From assembly GCA_034687125.1 (NCBI GenBank), contig JAQGBZ010000214.1, positions 44,625-108,624 on the forward strand: 64,000 nucleotides of DNA, written 5' to 3'. Of this stretch, positions 30,001 through 45,537 are shown in pieces. Each line of letters starts with the position of its first letter. Position 1 is the stretch's first letter. This DNA comes from Neelides folsomi (lineage: Eukaryota > Arthropoda > Collembola > Neelipleona > Neelidae). The notes under the pieces were generated by a model. That model did not search any database. It saw only the letters and a program-made list of their open reading frames with translations, and was not told the origin of the DNA. The translations under genes were made by a program, and so were the position numbers.

Positions 30001-33000
30001 CTACCAATTAAAACTAAACTTTGTCAGTGTCGTTGGAAAATGAAAAGTTTTATCAAAGTTGTGAAGAGTGACGCGCAACAGTTCAAATTATGAGAAAGAG
30101 CCTCGCGGAAGAGGAGATGAGAATCATTTATTAGGTTTCAATTGTGAGCTATTTTGGGGGAGTAAGAGCACGTTCGAAGCTCCATTTCCTCCTTTATACT
30201 TCAATCCATTTACCCATTGAAGGGAGAGCGAGAGTGGATGGGGGATTTTTAAAAATGGAGAGCGGATATAAAACGAGGGAATTGGAGAAGATATCAAGCC
30301 ATCCATCACTTGGGGGAGATCACAGGTTTCAAGGAGCTTCTTTCACTGTGAGAATCTCTCCACTTTCTTCCCTATTTCCTCTTTTGATGGCCACATCAAA
30401 GTAAAGAAAAATTCAACTTCAGTGCCCACGACACTGAGGCAACACGACAAATGAAACGACACACGTTTCATCCACGCTCTGTCTGCTCCTAAATCCTGTC
30501 AAATTTTAATGATGAAGAAATTGCTTCAGGGAATTCATTATTACAACCAAAATCAATATTTTACTCACTAAAACTAATTAACTAGATATCATGAACATGG
30601 AACAATTCAAACCAAGATTTAACCATAAAGTTTAAGAAAGCCTTCAATGGAATTGAAAGAGAACTGCCAAAGAATTGACAAAGAGAGTCATAAAGTTGGG
30701 GTCCTCGAGAACGAAAAAAGAATAAAAGTTAAAAAAAAACTCGTTGGTCCATCTCGGAACCATCCTTGAATAAAAGTGAAAGACAGTGATGAGTCAAGGG
30801 TAGAAAGCAAACATATCCGCCAAGGGCTATCCAATCCCTCTCCTCTTATTCAACCAACATACTCTCTTGGACAAAGGAAACGAAACCCCTTCATTCTCCT
30901 TTCCCACCACCAAAGAGGAAAACGAGAAGAAAACGAGAATAAAAAAATCGATAAAGACCAGAAGAAGCCCATCATTTCCCTTTTTGAAAAGGAGCAAGGT
31001 GGTGTATGGGAAACTATGACTTTACATGCATCTAATACTATAGTCTAATACCTACTCGAAAAGAATGAAGGGAAATTCTATACCGAATTTAAGATTTTTA
31101 TCCCATCCTCCCCCTCTCATTTACTCTGTTGTTACACACGTTGTTCGTGAGAGGAGTTCCAAGGTGCATTACCATCACGGCACAATCATCTTTCTCCGCC
31201 TTTCTTCCAATTCCGCATTCTCTCATACTCAAGAAAGAATAATAGGAGATCATAACTGTGTCATAAGCCCCATACAAATGACTTCTACTTAAGCTTTGTG
31301 AACCAAGAGGGGAAAAGAGATTATACTTCACAATTTTCCCTTTCTAATGCCCTTAACGTCCGTTCCTTACATCTTTAGCATGTAGAAATTGAATCTTTTG
31401 TACGTATAGGACGAAAATCATGTTTAAGTTGTTAGATCTCAAAGGCATTGCTTCTCATTTTCATTCGGAAGCTCAGCCTTCGAGGGATCCTTTGAGACTC
31501 TAATTACTTCAACCTTTATTTCATGAATCCTTTTGAATTTTATTCCAACGATCAATATGTTCTATCGTTTTCCTTTAAGCACTCTCAGAGACCATAATTA
31601 TATTTCATATTCTTATGAGGGCCACCGAATGGCAAAAAAATATTGGAGAAGAGTTCCAATCTTTAGAACTACTTAAACTTGTTAGGATGCGTCTTATTCA
31701 ATATGGGATTTTACCTTCTTCCCCATAAATTCATAATCTGAACAAACATGAACTTTTCCAAAGTAGAAAAGAAATTGATCCTATTACACGAGAAACTCAT
31801 TGAAATGTCTTCGTCTCGAGAGCTCTGCTTTCTCATAAAGTGAACCTTTCTTGTGATTAAATTAAACTTTGATCCTTCAATTTAAAAGAGTCGAAAAGAA
31901 AATTAAAGAAAAAACTCTTATATTTACTCACGATCAATATATACCATTATATTAAGCTCAACGTTAAACATACTACATTCTTTTTTATATCATGATCCAA
32001 TTAAAAAAGTTTTATAGCTATACTTGTGATGTTATATAGTAAAATGTATAACTTCCTTTATGTAATTACCTAAATTGAATTTAAAAGTTTACAAAAATTC
32101 GTAATTTATCGTCGTGTATAAATAAAGGGCAATATCAACAATATATTTTATTAGCATTGCGCTTTGTTCTTGGATGTTATTTAAAATAATACATACAAAG
32201 GAGATACAGATACTATTACTCAAACTTTAAATAACACAATTAAATAAATTATAACACATCAGTTCAAGAATAGATCCAAATAATAAATCCAAATAAATAA
32301 AATGCGATAAATTCCAATATCCCGATCATCATCATTCAAATTCCCTAAACTAAATAAGTGTAAGCCAAGAGACCCAAAGAATTTTTATTACGCCTTAAAT
32401 ATTTAACGATCCGATGAATCTTCTATGCTTGAATTTAAATCTCGGAGCTTTAAATATGAAAGGCTTAGGACTGTCAGGATATTACATTTTCCTCCCAACA
32501 TTAGATTCCCAAGCACGCTAAATCTCCATTCACGTATAATTGTAAATTAAGGAAATAAATGGATGTAAGTTTATCAATTTAATGCAAGTTTAAAATAAAC
32601 TGGAGTTTCTCTCCTCTCCTGAGGAAAGATGATAAAGGATCAAATTTTTCAGAACCCTCATGGTCCTTATTGATGAGCTTAATAAAGTGAATCCCCTTTA
32701 CTTTCCCTCCTCCATAAATCCCGAGTTTTCATAAATAAACTACTTTGAAAAGAAAATTCCACTTGAGGGGCTCTCACATTCCATAGTTAGTAATTTAGGA
32801 AAGGGGGAATCTGGGGCGGGTTTTTCCACTGAGAGGAAATGAAGACATATGGCCCTCAAGGCATGAATTTCCTTTTACAACTTTATTAAAAGTGTAAGAA
32901 ATGAGTCATGAGTCAAAAAACGCCCCAACGGCGTCACCCCGTTCCGCCCGACAAACAACGGCCGACTTTTGAAGAATCTTAATTTGCATATGGATGTTAC

Positions 33001-36000
33001 GGGTACGAATGAATGTTTGTCTCTCTTCGGATGGGATCGGAGCCTGGTCTTCTATGCGACGGGGAAAAGCGGTCGGATCCGGAAACCAGATGCGGATGAC
33101 ATAATGAACTTCAAACTGCAGCCATGGGAGCTTTTAGCAACATAAAGAATTCTCCTCAAGCCTCAGTCCTCAAAATAGTAACGAGTTTTCCCTTGTCCTT
33201 CTTCCCTTACTACTACACTAGCCCTGCCACCGACAACCAGATTCTCTCAAAGATAATGGCAACCGTCACTTTCCCGCTCTCTCAACTCCCCCGGAACAAC
33301 TTGAAGAATCAGAGGATCCGAGACATGGAGATTCCCCAGCCAAAAATAATACTGAATCTCTTATTTCCATCTCCTTCCCTCCCTTGCACCCAGAGGATCG
33401 TAAATGAGGAGTCGCTGCATATCATATCCCCACCGTCCTGAATTTCTTATTATTATGACTATGACCCACGAATTCACAATTTCCCCTTCTCACACCAATG
33501 TGTCTTAGGACCCTTCCAGCCAGAATTATGCATGGGAATTGGAAAAACCCGGTTGCACTATTTGTTTGAATTCAAGCCAACGGGTGGAAAGAGCCAACAA
33601 AGGAGGAGATGAATGAAACAACTCATCCCACACCACTACTCTATTTTATTCATGAATATCTTTTTACCTATTCAAAGAAAACTGCCGCTTGCGGTTTGCC
33701 TTAATTCTCACACTTGTAACTCCCCGTAATAAACATTTAAAAGAGCTGAAGAAACAAATCTCATGCGTGATTACTCCGATTACCCATTCCTCACTAAATC
33801 ACATCAAATATGACAGATGAGAACTGAGATTCGGAAGAGACATCAAGAAGGCACTCTTAAATTATCCCACAGTTCATTTCATATTCTCCACCGTGTGACA
33901 GAAATGATTCCGGCTAAGGATAAATATAACACTTGAACATGAGCTCTTCAAGTTTTTCGTGTAATTTAAAAAATAAGTACCACGCTCAAAAAACAGGATA
34001 GGTGGTAAGATGAAGTGTCAGGAAATTTATAAAGATTCTGATTGAAATGACAGACCTCCTAATGAATAATGATGTATGCAAGTTAGAGCATTAAAAACGA
34101 AGGCGGCTGTCTCAGCCCCCAACTTCTCATTTTGATCAATGGTCTTTTTTCCCTTTAATATTTGGCAAGTTTAAGGATGAGCTTTTTTAGTTATAAATGT
34201 AGGGACTTGAACTGTCAACTTACAGGCCCATTCCGCCACACAGCCACTGTACGAAAATAATGAAAAATTTCCGTCTATACATAAACCGCATCGTTAATTG
34301 TGCCTTTCGAGTTGATAGGATAGAAATGCATGTCATAAATTAAGAACAACACCACCTGCTTTTAGCAGGAAAATTAAAAAAAGGAGTTTAACCACCTTCC
34401 TAAAAGTAAGGCAAAAGAGTAACGTGGATATTACAATTACATTGCCCTATTTATTCCCACACATTATTTTAACTTTGTCTTGGGCTCGAATTTAAAAGTT
34501 TAGTGGATGATATATGAGATCTTCTACCCTGAGTATTTCTTCATCTCTATGAACCTACTTTCCTCCCGGCACCCCTAATAGCCCCAATTAAGGATAAGTG
34601 GTAATTAAGCCCCAACCTGATGTAGGTGCGATTTCGGGAAAGAAGACAGCTTTATTCTTAGATTAGGGCTTAGAGGCGCATTCATTCTTGTCTTTATTTA
34701 CCATTTGCTAATTACACCTCCGGACATTTTTCTTTATTTCTTCGCTTCAACTCTTACACTCTAGGAAGGGAAAATGAAAGGTAATTCATGAGAAGTTATG
34801 ACCAGCTTAATCAACTCACAATTTCGGTCCTCCTCACACTCGTGCACATTCCATTATGCCATATATCCTAATGCTTCCGTAAGTTGAGGAGCTAATGAAG
34901 CAAGTATATTTATACTTTGGTAGAGTATACAATAGTAGATGTTAAGCCAATTAAATCATCTCCTTCCTTATGTTTCTGTTCGCATTCGCCTTCCTCATGC
35001 ATATAAAGTTCCATTTTTAATACTCACTCACTCACATTCAGATGAGGTTCGTATGAACTCATTCAAAAAACTATTTTTTAAAACATGATATTCATCCAAT
35101 TTTCTTATTATTAGAAATTAACGTGGGATGAACTATCAGCATGTATAAGATATATCCTATTAACTACATAAATAAGTTCAAAAGTTCATGTTCATGCATT
35201 AATTTGTAAATTGGATACGCAAGGATTCCATTATGTAATATTTAGCTATTTGCTGAGCTGAGTTTATTGTGCTTATGAAGGATTTTATCATCTTTATTCC
35301 TCATTCCTATTCCATGAAGAATCCCAATCTCACTCATGTTTATAAAGAAGTATTAACTATTAATTTATGAGGGGACCATGACGGGTGAAAAATGCTAAAT
35401 AGAGATTTCAATGCCTGTTTTATCAAGGGCAATCTTTTGAGATTGTAGCAATTTGTAAACAATAGTAATCTCAGAATGTGATCGAGAATTTCGATGATTC
35501 CTTTTACGACCCCTTCAATTCATGGGTAATGACATTTTGAGCATTGATTCTCGAGAAGAGCATGTGTCGCATTCCTAGTTCGATGTAATCTCATCTGATA
35601 TGAACCCCATTCGAAGGGATGACGATTGACAATGGAGGGGAGAAGGAACAAGGAGATTTTGAGTGGAATGGCTTTTGTCGGCTTAAGAAGCCATGAAGTC
35701 GCGGCCTCGGAAATCAGGGAAGAAAAACCATAAAGGAGAATCGTAGAGGAGGAGAGAAGGAGAATTTGAAACTTGAAATCTCCTTTCTTTCTTACTTACT
35801 TTTCACTTCAATGGAGTGAGATAAGATGTTTTTCGCATCGAAAAAGACTTCCCTCAAAATAAGAAACATGACTTTTCGCTTACTCCTCCCCCATTCCCTT
35901 CCACTCTGCTCCTATTGACTCTCAAATTCTGGCTGAAGTGAGGTGGTCCATCAAAAACATATTACCCCTATTTATCCTATTTATTCCTCTCTCGAGACTC

Positions 36001-39000
36001 TGGGATATTATCCACATGGATATCAATATCAATGAGACGATGCATTTTCAAAGCTCCCTCTTAGCCCTAATGGTAAAAAATGTGAATTTCTTTTATCCAG
36101 ACCCCAAGTCCTTAGCCAACCCGACTCTACTAAATACGTGGGAGTGAATTAAACCCTAAGTGACAAAATAAACTTTTGTATAACAATTTACTCTCTCCTT
36201 TAATTTAAAATCAAGGAAGAAAGTTATGAAGTTGAATGTTATTGAAACAAAGTGGGAAAGTCATTGAGGAACTATTTAAACTTTCACCATTACATTTTAG
36301 CTCCTTTATCCCCTACTTTAAAAATAAAATCCATGATTATACCGGCATAAAATAAGGGCTCGTCGCGTTCGAAGTCACAACTACATGAGAAGAATGGGAA
36401 TATGTGGACCAAGGAAGGAACATTAGGAATTTGGTAAAAACTACACCAAATACTTCCTACAGGAGGTAAAGAACATTCCTGAGACAAAACATGAGGAGAG
36501 AGGAAAAGAAAAAGCAAAGTTTACCCACCGTTCAAACTTTTCCTCATCCATTTCATTTCTTTCTTCACAGTCACAAGATTTTTAGGAAAACTCCAAGGCA
36601 GGACCCAATGAAGGTATGGTAAGCTCTAAGCTCCTCCAACTTAAACTCCTCTCAACTTTAGATTAGAAAAGTAAAGTGAGAGTAAAGTAATGGGAAGTGA
36701 ATTTTAGATGAAAATCCGAGGGCAGTTCCTAACCTCTCCTTCTTACGCCATTATAACCCCATCAAATCATCAAGGATTCATCCCTTTGGCAGATTATTCA
36801 CAGCATTATTAAACTTCCTCGTTTCTCCGTATCAAAGACGTGCATAAAACATTTCATTTGCTCTACTCTAATTTTAATCCACTATTAAAACAGCTTTTTC
36901 CATCCTAGATGTCTAATTTCATTTATTATTTTCAATAACATTAAAGGCATAAAGAATTTCAGCAACATAAAATGTAAATTATAAACATTAAAGAAATGGT
37001 TCCATATTTTGGCCATATTACAAGTGTACTGTAATTGAGTCAAAAATGCTCGCATGAATCATAAATGGCTTTCGAAATAAAAAGACAAATAACACGCCAT
37101 AAAATAGGGTTTATAGAAACTCCATTGATGGATATCAAATGAACCTATGTAAATCTTCCAAAGCCTTTTTCATCCTTTTATTAAGAATTGAAAATGAATT
37201 TAAAAGGTCAATAAAAATAAAGACGATTTCAACTAAAGGAACTCCAGTATAAATAAATCGTTATTGCCCACTTTGAATGTTTATTCGGAGAAGAAAGGAA
37301 ATAAACTTTGTAGGCCAAAATTCCATGAGCCAAATTGAATTTTCTTACTTTCGGCTGTCGGTGGGTGAGAGGAAATTGTTACTCCTTTACAATGTTCGTA
37401 CCAGGACTGTAGCAATAAAAAAAGTCCTTTAGCTTTATTCAACTCGCTTTTTCACAATTTCATACAATGATTTTAGTTAGATCGTAAAAAATCCTTTTAG
37501 CCAATTTTTTCCCACTTATATATTATGTTATTATGTAGGAATGCATTCATTCTTACTTTTTAAACTTTTTAACCCTTGAGGTTTACTACAAAAGAAAATA
37601 CTTTCTACTTTTATTAATCTTCAACAATTCTCCCATTTTGCTCATTTTATTGTAGGTAAGAGGAATGTATTAAAAAGGATTGAATTTCAATTGACTCACG
37701 ACTGAAAGGTTCAACTTGCGAAAATGCCCACACTAAAACTCTAATTGTCCCTAAAGCCAATGAATTGAAATTCGACTTTGAAAGGAGTTCTTGGAAGCGA
37801 AAAGTGTTGTAAGATGTAGGCCCTGCCGTTCCCGAACCTATTAATTTCCTTTTAACCATCCCTATATCGGGAGAGGTAACCGAAGTCGAACCCGTTTTGT
37901 ACGTATCATAGAGGCCTATAGAACTTTCTTCCTTCTCTTTGTTAAACTCTGTTTATCTTCTCTTTCTCTCTTTGGCTCTCGCTCGACTCATTCACAGTGG
38001 GTCATTGGACTTTTCTCCTATACTAAACCCCAATCCTCCCTCTCTCCCATATACTTACTACCATAGTATTTAGTATAGGTAAGTATAGAGACTAACGAGG
38101 ATGACGTCGAGACTTCAACACATTAACCCTAAAGATCAAATTTTTCGATTCGATTGATACAAAGTCTCATTTGCTTATGAACCACGATTTGCATAATTGA
38201 ATAACAAGTTCTCTCACGAAAAAGATTAGAAAATTACAATTTTTCCCAAATGTAAATCTCTTCGTAATTTACCTTACATAATTTGATGAAAAAGTAAAGA
38301 TAAAAGGTAATAAGAAACACATGCTCACAGCATATTTATGATAAGGAAAATCAAATGAAGATTTTCCCGTCCGTAATTGAACTCAACGTGCAAGTGAAAG
38401 TTTTGAGTCGGATTCTATTCCCTGATTGAAGGGAGAGGAAAAATCTCATTTGATATAATCTTGTGACGACAAGTCAGATTGTAAACATGAAAGGGGGAGA
38501 GAAGTAAAACCTAAAATAATTATATTTCCCATCTTCATTTCTACCTCAGGCTAAAGTATTGTCTGCATTTAAGGGAAGAATGAGAAGAAGCCCTGGATCG
38601 CAAAATGGGCTCGCTGCTCCTATCAACTCAAATCCAATTTAATCTATCTTAACCTTTCTGCTCGTGGGAGGATTGAGGGGAAATATATAAGAACTATCAC
38701 ATTGCATACAATGCTATACGAGAACGGTATCAAGTTCTGCCACTTTCCTGCGCTAAGCATCTATTGTAATACTAAATACCTAAATACATATATGAGTATA
38801 AGATTTCTAACTAACATTAAGTATGTGAAAGGAAATACCTTGTTAGAATAAGGCAAACTTTTACAGCTATACGTGGAAGTATAAAAATATACCTCGACCA
38901 CCCAATTCCTAAACTCCTTTCAATTCTAATAAAAGGCAGAGATGAATCGGGATTCTTTCTCGGACTCTCATCAAGAAAATACTAAAATCTAATTTTGATA

Positions 39001-42000
39001 TTAATATCAGAATTTTCTCATCACAATTTTTTCAATTAATTGATACACATTCTTAATTTGATATCGATCATCCTTTCCAATTAACCAATCATAACAACTT
39101 TTTTTACAAAAAAATATCAAATCTCCGATCTAATAAACTGTCTAATATTTCAAATAAATACTAGATCGAATAAAAACAAATTATAATTTTTTTAAAAAAG
39201 TGACAAGTCGTTAATTGACAAAATCTAAAATTGGTCACACATCGATAGTAGACAATGAGTTATTAAATTCTAACGACCATTCACTCCTTATTTAGTAAGC
39301 TTGGTGTTGAAATCTTAGCTGATGTTTATTATCATCCTCATAAACTCAATTTGTTCAAAACTGAGGGAATTGTTCATGGTGGAGAGAATGAGGTTAATTT
39401 CTGCATCGCCGAGAGGAACAACTCTATATTGAATTGGATGGGTCTTCAACGACACGAACGGCGGCTTCTTTTCGTGGATTGCTGTGTTGGTATGAAGCCT
39501 CTTCCGCTACCTACCCATTTATTCCTATCTATCCTATTCAAACTCGCTCAACCAAGAAGCCGCAGTCTGACACTCTGTGTGCCCCTTCTTCCTCTACTAC
39601 ACATTAGCGACAAGATGACTGTGAGGGACGAGCCCAAGGACCGCATTTGCAAATAAAAGTCAAATCCATTCATTGCATACAAAGTAAAATAAGATATTAT
39701 TTATATAGTATTATTTAGTGTTTGTATCGTAATGTCAAATGTCCTCGAGAGTTTTTTTTATTAAAAAAGATTTCTCATTTAAATAGCGTGACATCACATT
39801 ATGAATCAGTCATTAATTTAACGATCATCCTTCTCTTCACAATCCACTCCTCAATCGTATCATCTTCCATGTAATTATATTTCAAAAACTAAATTGTTTA
39901 AAAAGCTTCTTCGAGAAAGTTTCCCTTTGCAATTGGATTTTTCTATATCAAAGACTCGTAGTAGAAATTCCCCAGTGTCTTACTTTTTGTAATGAGAGCA
40001 CAAAAAAGAATTTCTAGCATTATTATGGAACAAATTTCGTGGTATCATGTTCATACTCTCATTATTTTCCAAAACTTTTATTTTATGGTCGTTAATTGTA
40101 AGGAAGCAGATGAGAAGCTGCAGGGTAGGAAAATGAATAAAAACTATCGAGATGACATCGATGGATTAAAGTAAATCCTTAATATAATAATTTCTAAAAG
40201 ACCCGTTGAGAAAGTTTAAACTTTTAAATATAAATCAATTTAAAGTGAAAGAATAGGAGAGATGAATGGGGTCCAGGGGTCGCCATGCCTCAATATGTTT
40301 CCTTTTCAAAGACCAAAGTTTGTCAAAGAAGTGGAAGAAAGAGTTCTTATGAGTGTGAAAGAAGGTGGAAAAAATGATTTAAATTCTGCTCTTCAAACTT
40401 TCACACTAAATCAATTGTACATTTACCCTAATATTATCACAAGGCGAAATTCTCATTTTGGTCTAGGTAGAGCAAAAAGATTAAATTCATCTAAGAGATT
40501 CGATGTTGTTTCCTCTCGTCCTTTTCAAACATCATTAAAGCCAATTGAATTTGTGTTGTGTAAAGGTAAGAAACATTGAATGATAAATCTTTGACAATCC
40601 TATTAAAATCCAGTTCGATTTATCTCCGCCACACTCAAGCTGATGCTTTAAACTAAAAAAACTTTTTAATCTTTTCATCAACTTTCCTGGATGAGCCACA
40701 TGAGTTTTAAACCATATAACTTTGTACATATACATACATATAAGCTAAAGATATAATTTCATATTTAATTCAAACAAATTCTAGTTGAACTTATGGTTGG
40801 TTGAGTGTGTTTAAAAGCAGAAGCTACAAAGCACAAATGCACGTTATGCACACGCTGATTTGAAAGGCTAATACATAAATACTTTCCCACTTCCGAATCC
40901 AAACTTATTTAGTGTCATTAAACTTATTATGCAGAGATGCATGAGAACCCTATTAGACCCGCAACTTCATCTCTAATTCTATTTGCATTCATGTCAAACT
41001 CCTTACTTCAGGCTATTAAATAAATTAAACTCCTCGCATGTGTTGTAGAGAAAACCCATTTTTAATTAGCATCAGTAAACTCTCTTGCTTTTGTGTGGTT
41101 GAAATGTTATATGATTTTCTTTCACTTTTCATATTCGCCATTTCCTATTTAATAATCAATACATAAGTATGATTTCATTGAGCTAAAATTAAACCTTACA
41201 AAGCTCATTACTCCTTCCAATGACACATACTACTTATGTGTACATACATATGGTACGTAATGTAAAGCTTAATGTGAAAAAAGTTAGTAGTTTAAATGTT
41301 GAGACTAGCAAAAATGATTGAGTCAACTGTGAAGACAATCCATGAGATCTTGAAACGATTCAAAATACTAAAATATTAAATACTTTCTATACAACGACAC
41401 TTGTCGCAAGGAAAATAAATGCTTAAGTTTGAAAAAAATTTAACCTACTAATAAGAAGTTTGGAAAGCTTGCAAAATTAAAAATATCAAATATCATGAAT
41501 GACTTCTGTTTAAAAAATCAACATCTTGCTCGTGGTAAATAAAAACAAGAGAGTGACATCCACAAGTGATTAAAATAGGAAGGATTAGTTACGACAAATG
41601 AGTTTCAAAAAACGAAGAACTTAATACCCACAAGACAAATGACGAATGTAATTGAGGAACGTCCTCAATCACACTATGAGAAAAGATGGGGGAGGGAAAC
41701 GGAGATTTACTACGCCAAGCAACTCATTTATATATCATATTTTTAAATTGCCTTGTTACGACCAGTCACTCATAGGAGATAACTGTTTCTCTTTAACAAA
41801 ATTAGAATTAGAATATGAAGTACGAAGGAGTGGGAAGAAAGAGAGGAAGATGAAATTCGATTTACATGGAATTCACATGGGGGGAAGAGATGAACGCGAA
41901 GCTGCAAGATCCTCCCTACGTTTCCTCAAACCTCCGAAACTTGATTTACTTGAAGCTTGCTATCATACTAAACTTACCATCCTGTTTTTACCAATATCCT

Positions 42001-45000
42001 CGATTCTTTAACCATACTTATACGAGATGAGTATGAACATTGTAAGTAGTAAATAAAAACGGAAATACATTAAGGAGAAAAAGGTAATATTATCGGCATA
42101 AAGGGGAGCTCTCCTGCTTGTTCAACGTTCCTAGTTAAGCCTCCGTCATCAAACACCGTTGTGAGGCTGAAGATGTATCCATTCGTACATTACAATGAGC
42201 ATTTCCCCTCCTTATCCCTCAGGCAATGTCGCAGAGGTGGTGTAGACGAATTCTTCTTCCTCTCTTCGCTTGTTAGTCTAATTGCTAATTTGGAACCGAG
42301 TTCCGTCCAGTTCCCCAGAGTAGTTGCGGAGAAAGTGGAGAAGCCCTCTGAGCCATTCTGCCGTCGGAGCACACTTCATGTGTAATGAGATGAGGAGTTG
42401 GGGGCTCGGCACATTCACTCCGATTCTCCTCCAGCCACTTCTTTCCAATTCCCTCCTCACCGATTCCCACGAAAAGACAACCCATATGCATAATGATTCC
42501 CATTGTTAAAGGAATGTTATTAGATTTCGGGAGGAAGAAGACGATGAAGCTTTGCTCATTTCCCTCAACAACCTCACGGGACTATAAGAGAATGGAGAAC
42601 ATGGGTGACTCCCTCCTTACAATCACCCTCATCCCAATTACCCTAACGAATTGGACTCCCGAATTATTCGAATCCCTCTGTTTACAAAAATCATTACCGT
42701 TGGTTCTACCGTTCTACTGCGTCAATTTACTTACTCTCTTCTAGTGTGGTACAAATTGAATTAAAAATCCACAAACTTGTACAATCCAATTTATTCACCT
42801 CGATGAACAAATATCGATTATGAACAATTTTGTCAATGTGAGTAATATTTACAAAAGTACAAATGTTCTATTGATCCAATTCTGCAAACTTAATTAATGG
42901 AAATCATATAACCAGTAATTCATAACTAATTCTAAACAAATATTGAAAAATAAGGCAATATGAGAAATCCAGAAGCATTGCTACATTACATCTTTAGCTT
43001 ATTTAAATAAAGTAAAAGAAATGTTCAAACAACGATGTAAAATTCAAAAACTCGACAACTTTATACCATTTTTTCATTTACAAGATTCTAGACTGAACTC
43101 AAGGTAAAAAGATGATAAGAATCATATTTGCATTCCTTTTCATTTTTACGATTTCTATATTATAAGATCTCTTCCCTTTTATATGGAGATTCGCTCGTCG
43201 CTCTTGAATCAAATAGTAAAGAAATGATTCCATTTTTCATTCATATTAACTATGAAATATGCAATAGGGTCGAGACGTGGGCAAGTTTTCTTCGCAATGA
43301 ACCAAAATATTAAATTCAACTTTCCTTTAACTTCTCCAAATTGAGGTCTATTAAAGTAAAGGGCAGTCAAAGAGACTCAAAAGCCCACCAAGAACCGTCT
43401 TTTCCCTGGAGAGCTCTTCAATCCCCAAATGTTTTTGTACTCCTGACTCCCCGTTGGCTAATAAATAAAATATAAGGAATGGAAAAATGTTCCGTTTCCT
43501 ATTTGATCATTCTCCACTACTCTTTTAAATGAGTGTATGATTCTACTCAATTTTACGAAATCTCGCTCCACCGACTTCCAACTCAGCTCACTTGGACGAG
43601 AGTCAATATTTAAAGATGTCATATATCTCGTCACATACTTCACTCCCTTTTATCCCTCCCTCTTATTTCATATTACATACTGAATTAATGGCTAATACTA
43701 ATAGCCCATTTTATACAAACAAGTGTATAACACTGATTCACATAATATGCAGCCGCCTTTATAAGTGATATTTTTATAAAATATTACATCACTATTGTAC
43801 ATTCTCTTCTACTGATATTACCTTTAAATACATAAGTATAAACTTACATTGAAAACTCTTTAAGAGCTTGTTGTGAAGAAGCAACGAGACGAGAGATACA
43901 AAGATTCAATGCCACATAGAAAATAAACAACTCTGATAACTCCAACTGCATAATAAACTCCCTCATCGACAACTCGTTCGATCCTGTAACATCTAACATC
44001 AATACAATCGAAAATAGTCAAAACCTTCAAATCTTGCTTGCTCTTATCAGCTTTATTTTGTGTTCTTACAGTATAGAAGGATTTCAATCCAATTGTACCA
44101 AAACAGTCACTCGTAAAAGTCAATTAGTACTTTTATATTTTACCCCAATTCTAACCAAACCGTATAAAGGAGGATAAATTGAGTTTTAACCAAGAAGTGA
44201 TGCTTGTAATCATTTACTTCCTCTTTCCTACACATTTTCTAATCTACAATTAAAAAGACCTTTCACCCATACAACCTTCTCAAGTCACTTTTAATCGCTC
44301 CTCATTATCGCATATCAGCCATGTAAAGAAATCATTATGAAACTCTCGACCTGCCTATGTAAATAAACTTTTAACTCTCACTTAATATCACAAATTCATT
44401 AATACACATACTCTAGATAAAATGTCATATGATCATATGTACTAATACTCGTAAATACGAATATTTACATAATTATATTTATTAACTCATTCAAATAATT
44501 ACATTGCAAACATGACTTATTTCAAGCAAATAATCCTTAGGAAATTCATCTCCTCTACATACTGCATAAACACCATAAAATTAATCAACTTACAAATTGG
44601 GTCTAGCAAATAGGAAGATTCAATAAATTGCTCATTAATGACAAGTTGGCACAATTACACTTCTGTTTAATTTCATTATCATTAAGTTTGTGCTCAATGG
44701 AAAATCAGGCGAAGGATAAAAATGTAAAACACGAAGAGTTCAAAGGGTAAGATACACAAATGAGATTCATTTATCTTTCTTCTCAAGAATAATAAGGAGG
44801 GGAATGGGGAAATAAGGAGTAGAATATTTAAGTACAACTCCTAACACAGCTCTCAGAACAAACAAACACTTTAAAGTTGGAGCAATTCACAATCGGCAAC
44901 GTTCTTTATTTGAGAATCTCCTCCTATCCGAACAATTTCCAAAGTTTATTTCAAGGGACGTCTTTCATCTTCCTTACGGCTAAACGAGTAGAAAACTTTG

Positions 45001-45459
45001 CCTTGTTCAACTTCTGCTTTGTAAATATCATTTGAATATGTGTCTCTCCCGATTCTCTTACAAAATAACTAAAGCGGGATTATAGTAATCTATTGGAGAG
45101 AATTATTCTCGTTCTGCTCAACCATTCATTCAATTCCCATTTGAATCTTTATTATATTCCTAGTTGAGCGGAATGAGAGGGTTAGCTCGTCTCTATTAAA
45201 TTTGAAAGCCTCAATTTACTTTAACCTACATCCTTCCAAATGATGATGAACGCACGAAACTAATCATACTCAAGATCAAAAAAGAGAAAATATAGTCCGA
45301 GACAGTGAAAATAATTTTGACAGCCAAGTTGACATTTTAAATTCCACACGCGAGGTTCAATGAAATGAGTCGGCAGCCGAGTCAAAGGTTAATAGAGCAA
45401 ATGAGGAGAAATAAAATATGATCCTCGTTCACTCCTTTTCTTTTACTACTCCGCCTTCC

Positions 45460-45537
<78 letters not shown>

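Noticed and set aside
39351-39656. 101-codon plus-strand frame
   Set aside because: No domain or splice logic; lies between AT-rich stretches in the large intron.
40262-40579. 105-codon plus-strand frame
   Set aside because: No family resemblance; ends at a chance stop, with no nearby exons to join.
41652-42011. 119-codon plus-strand frame
   Set aside because: No recognisable domain and biased composition typical of this intron.
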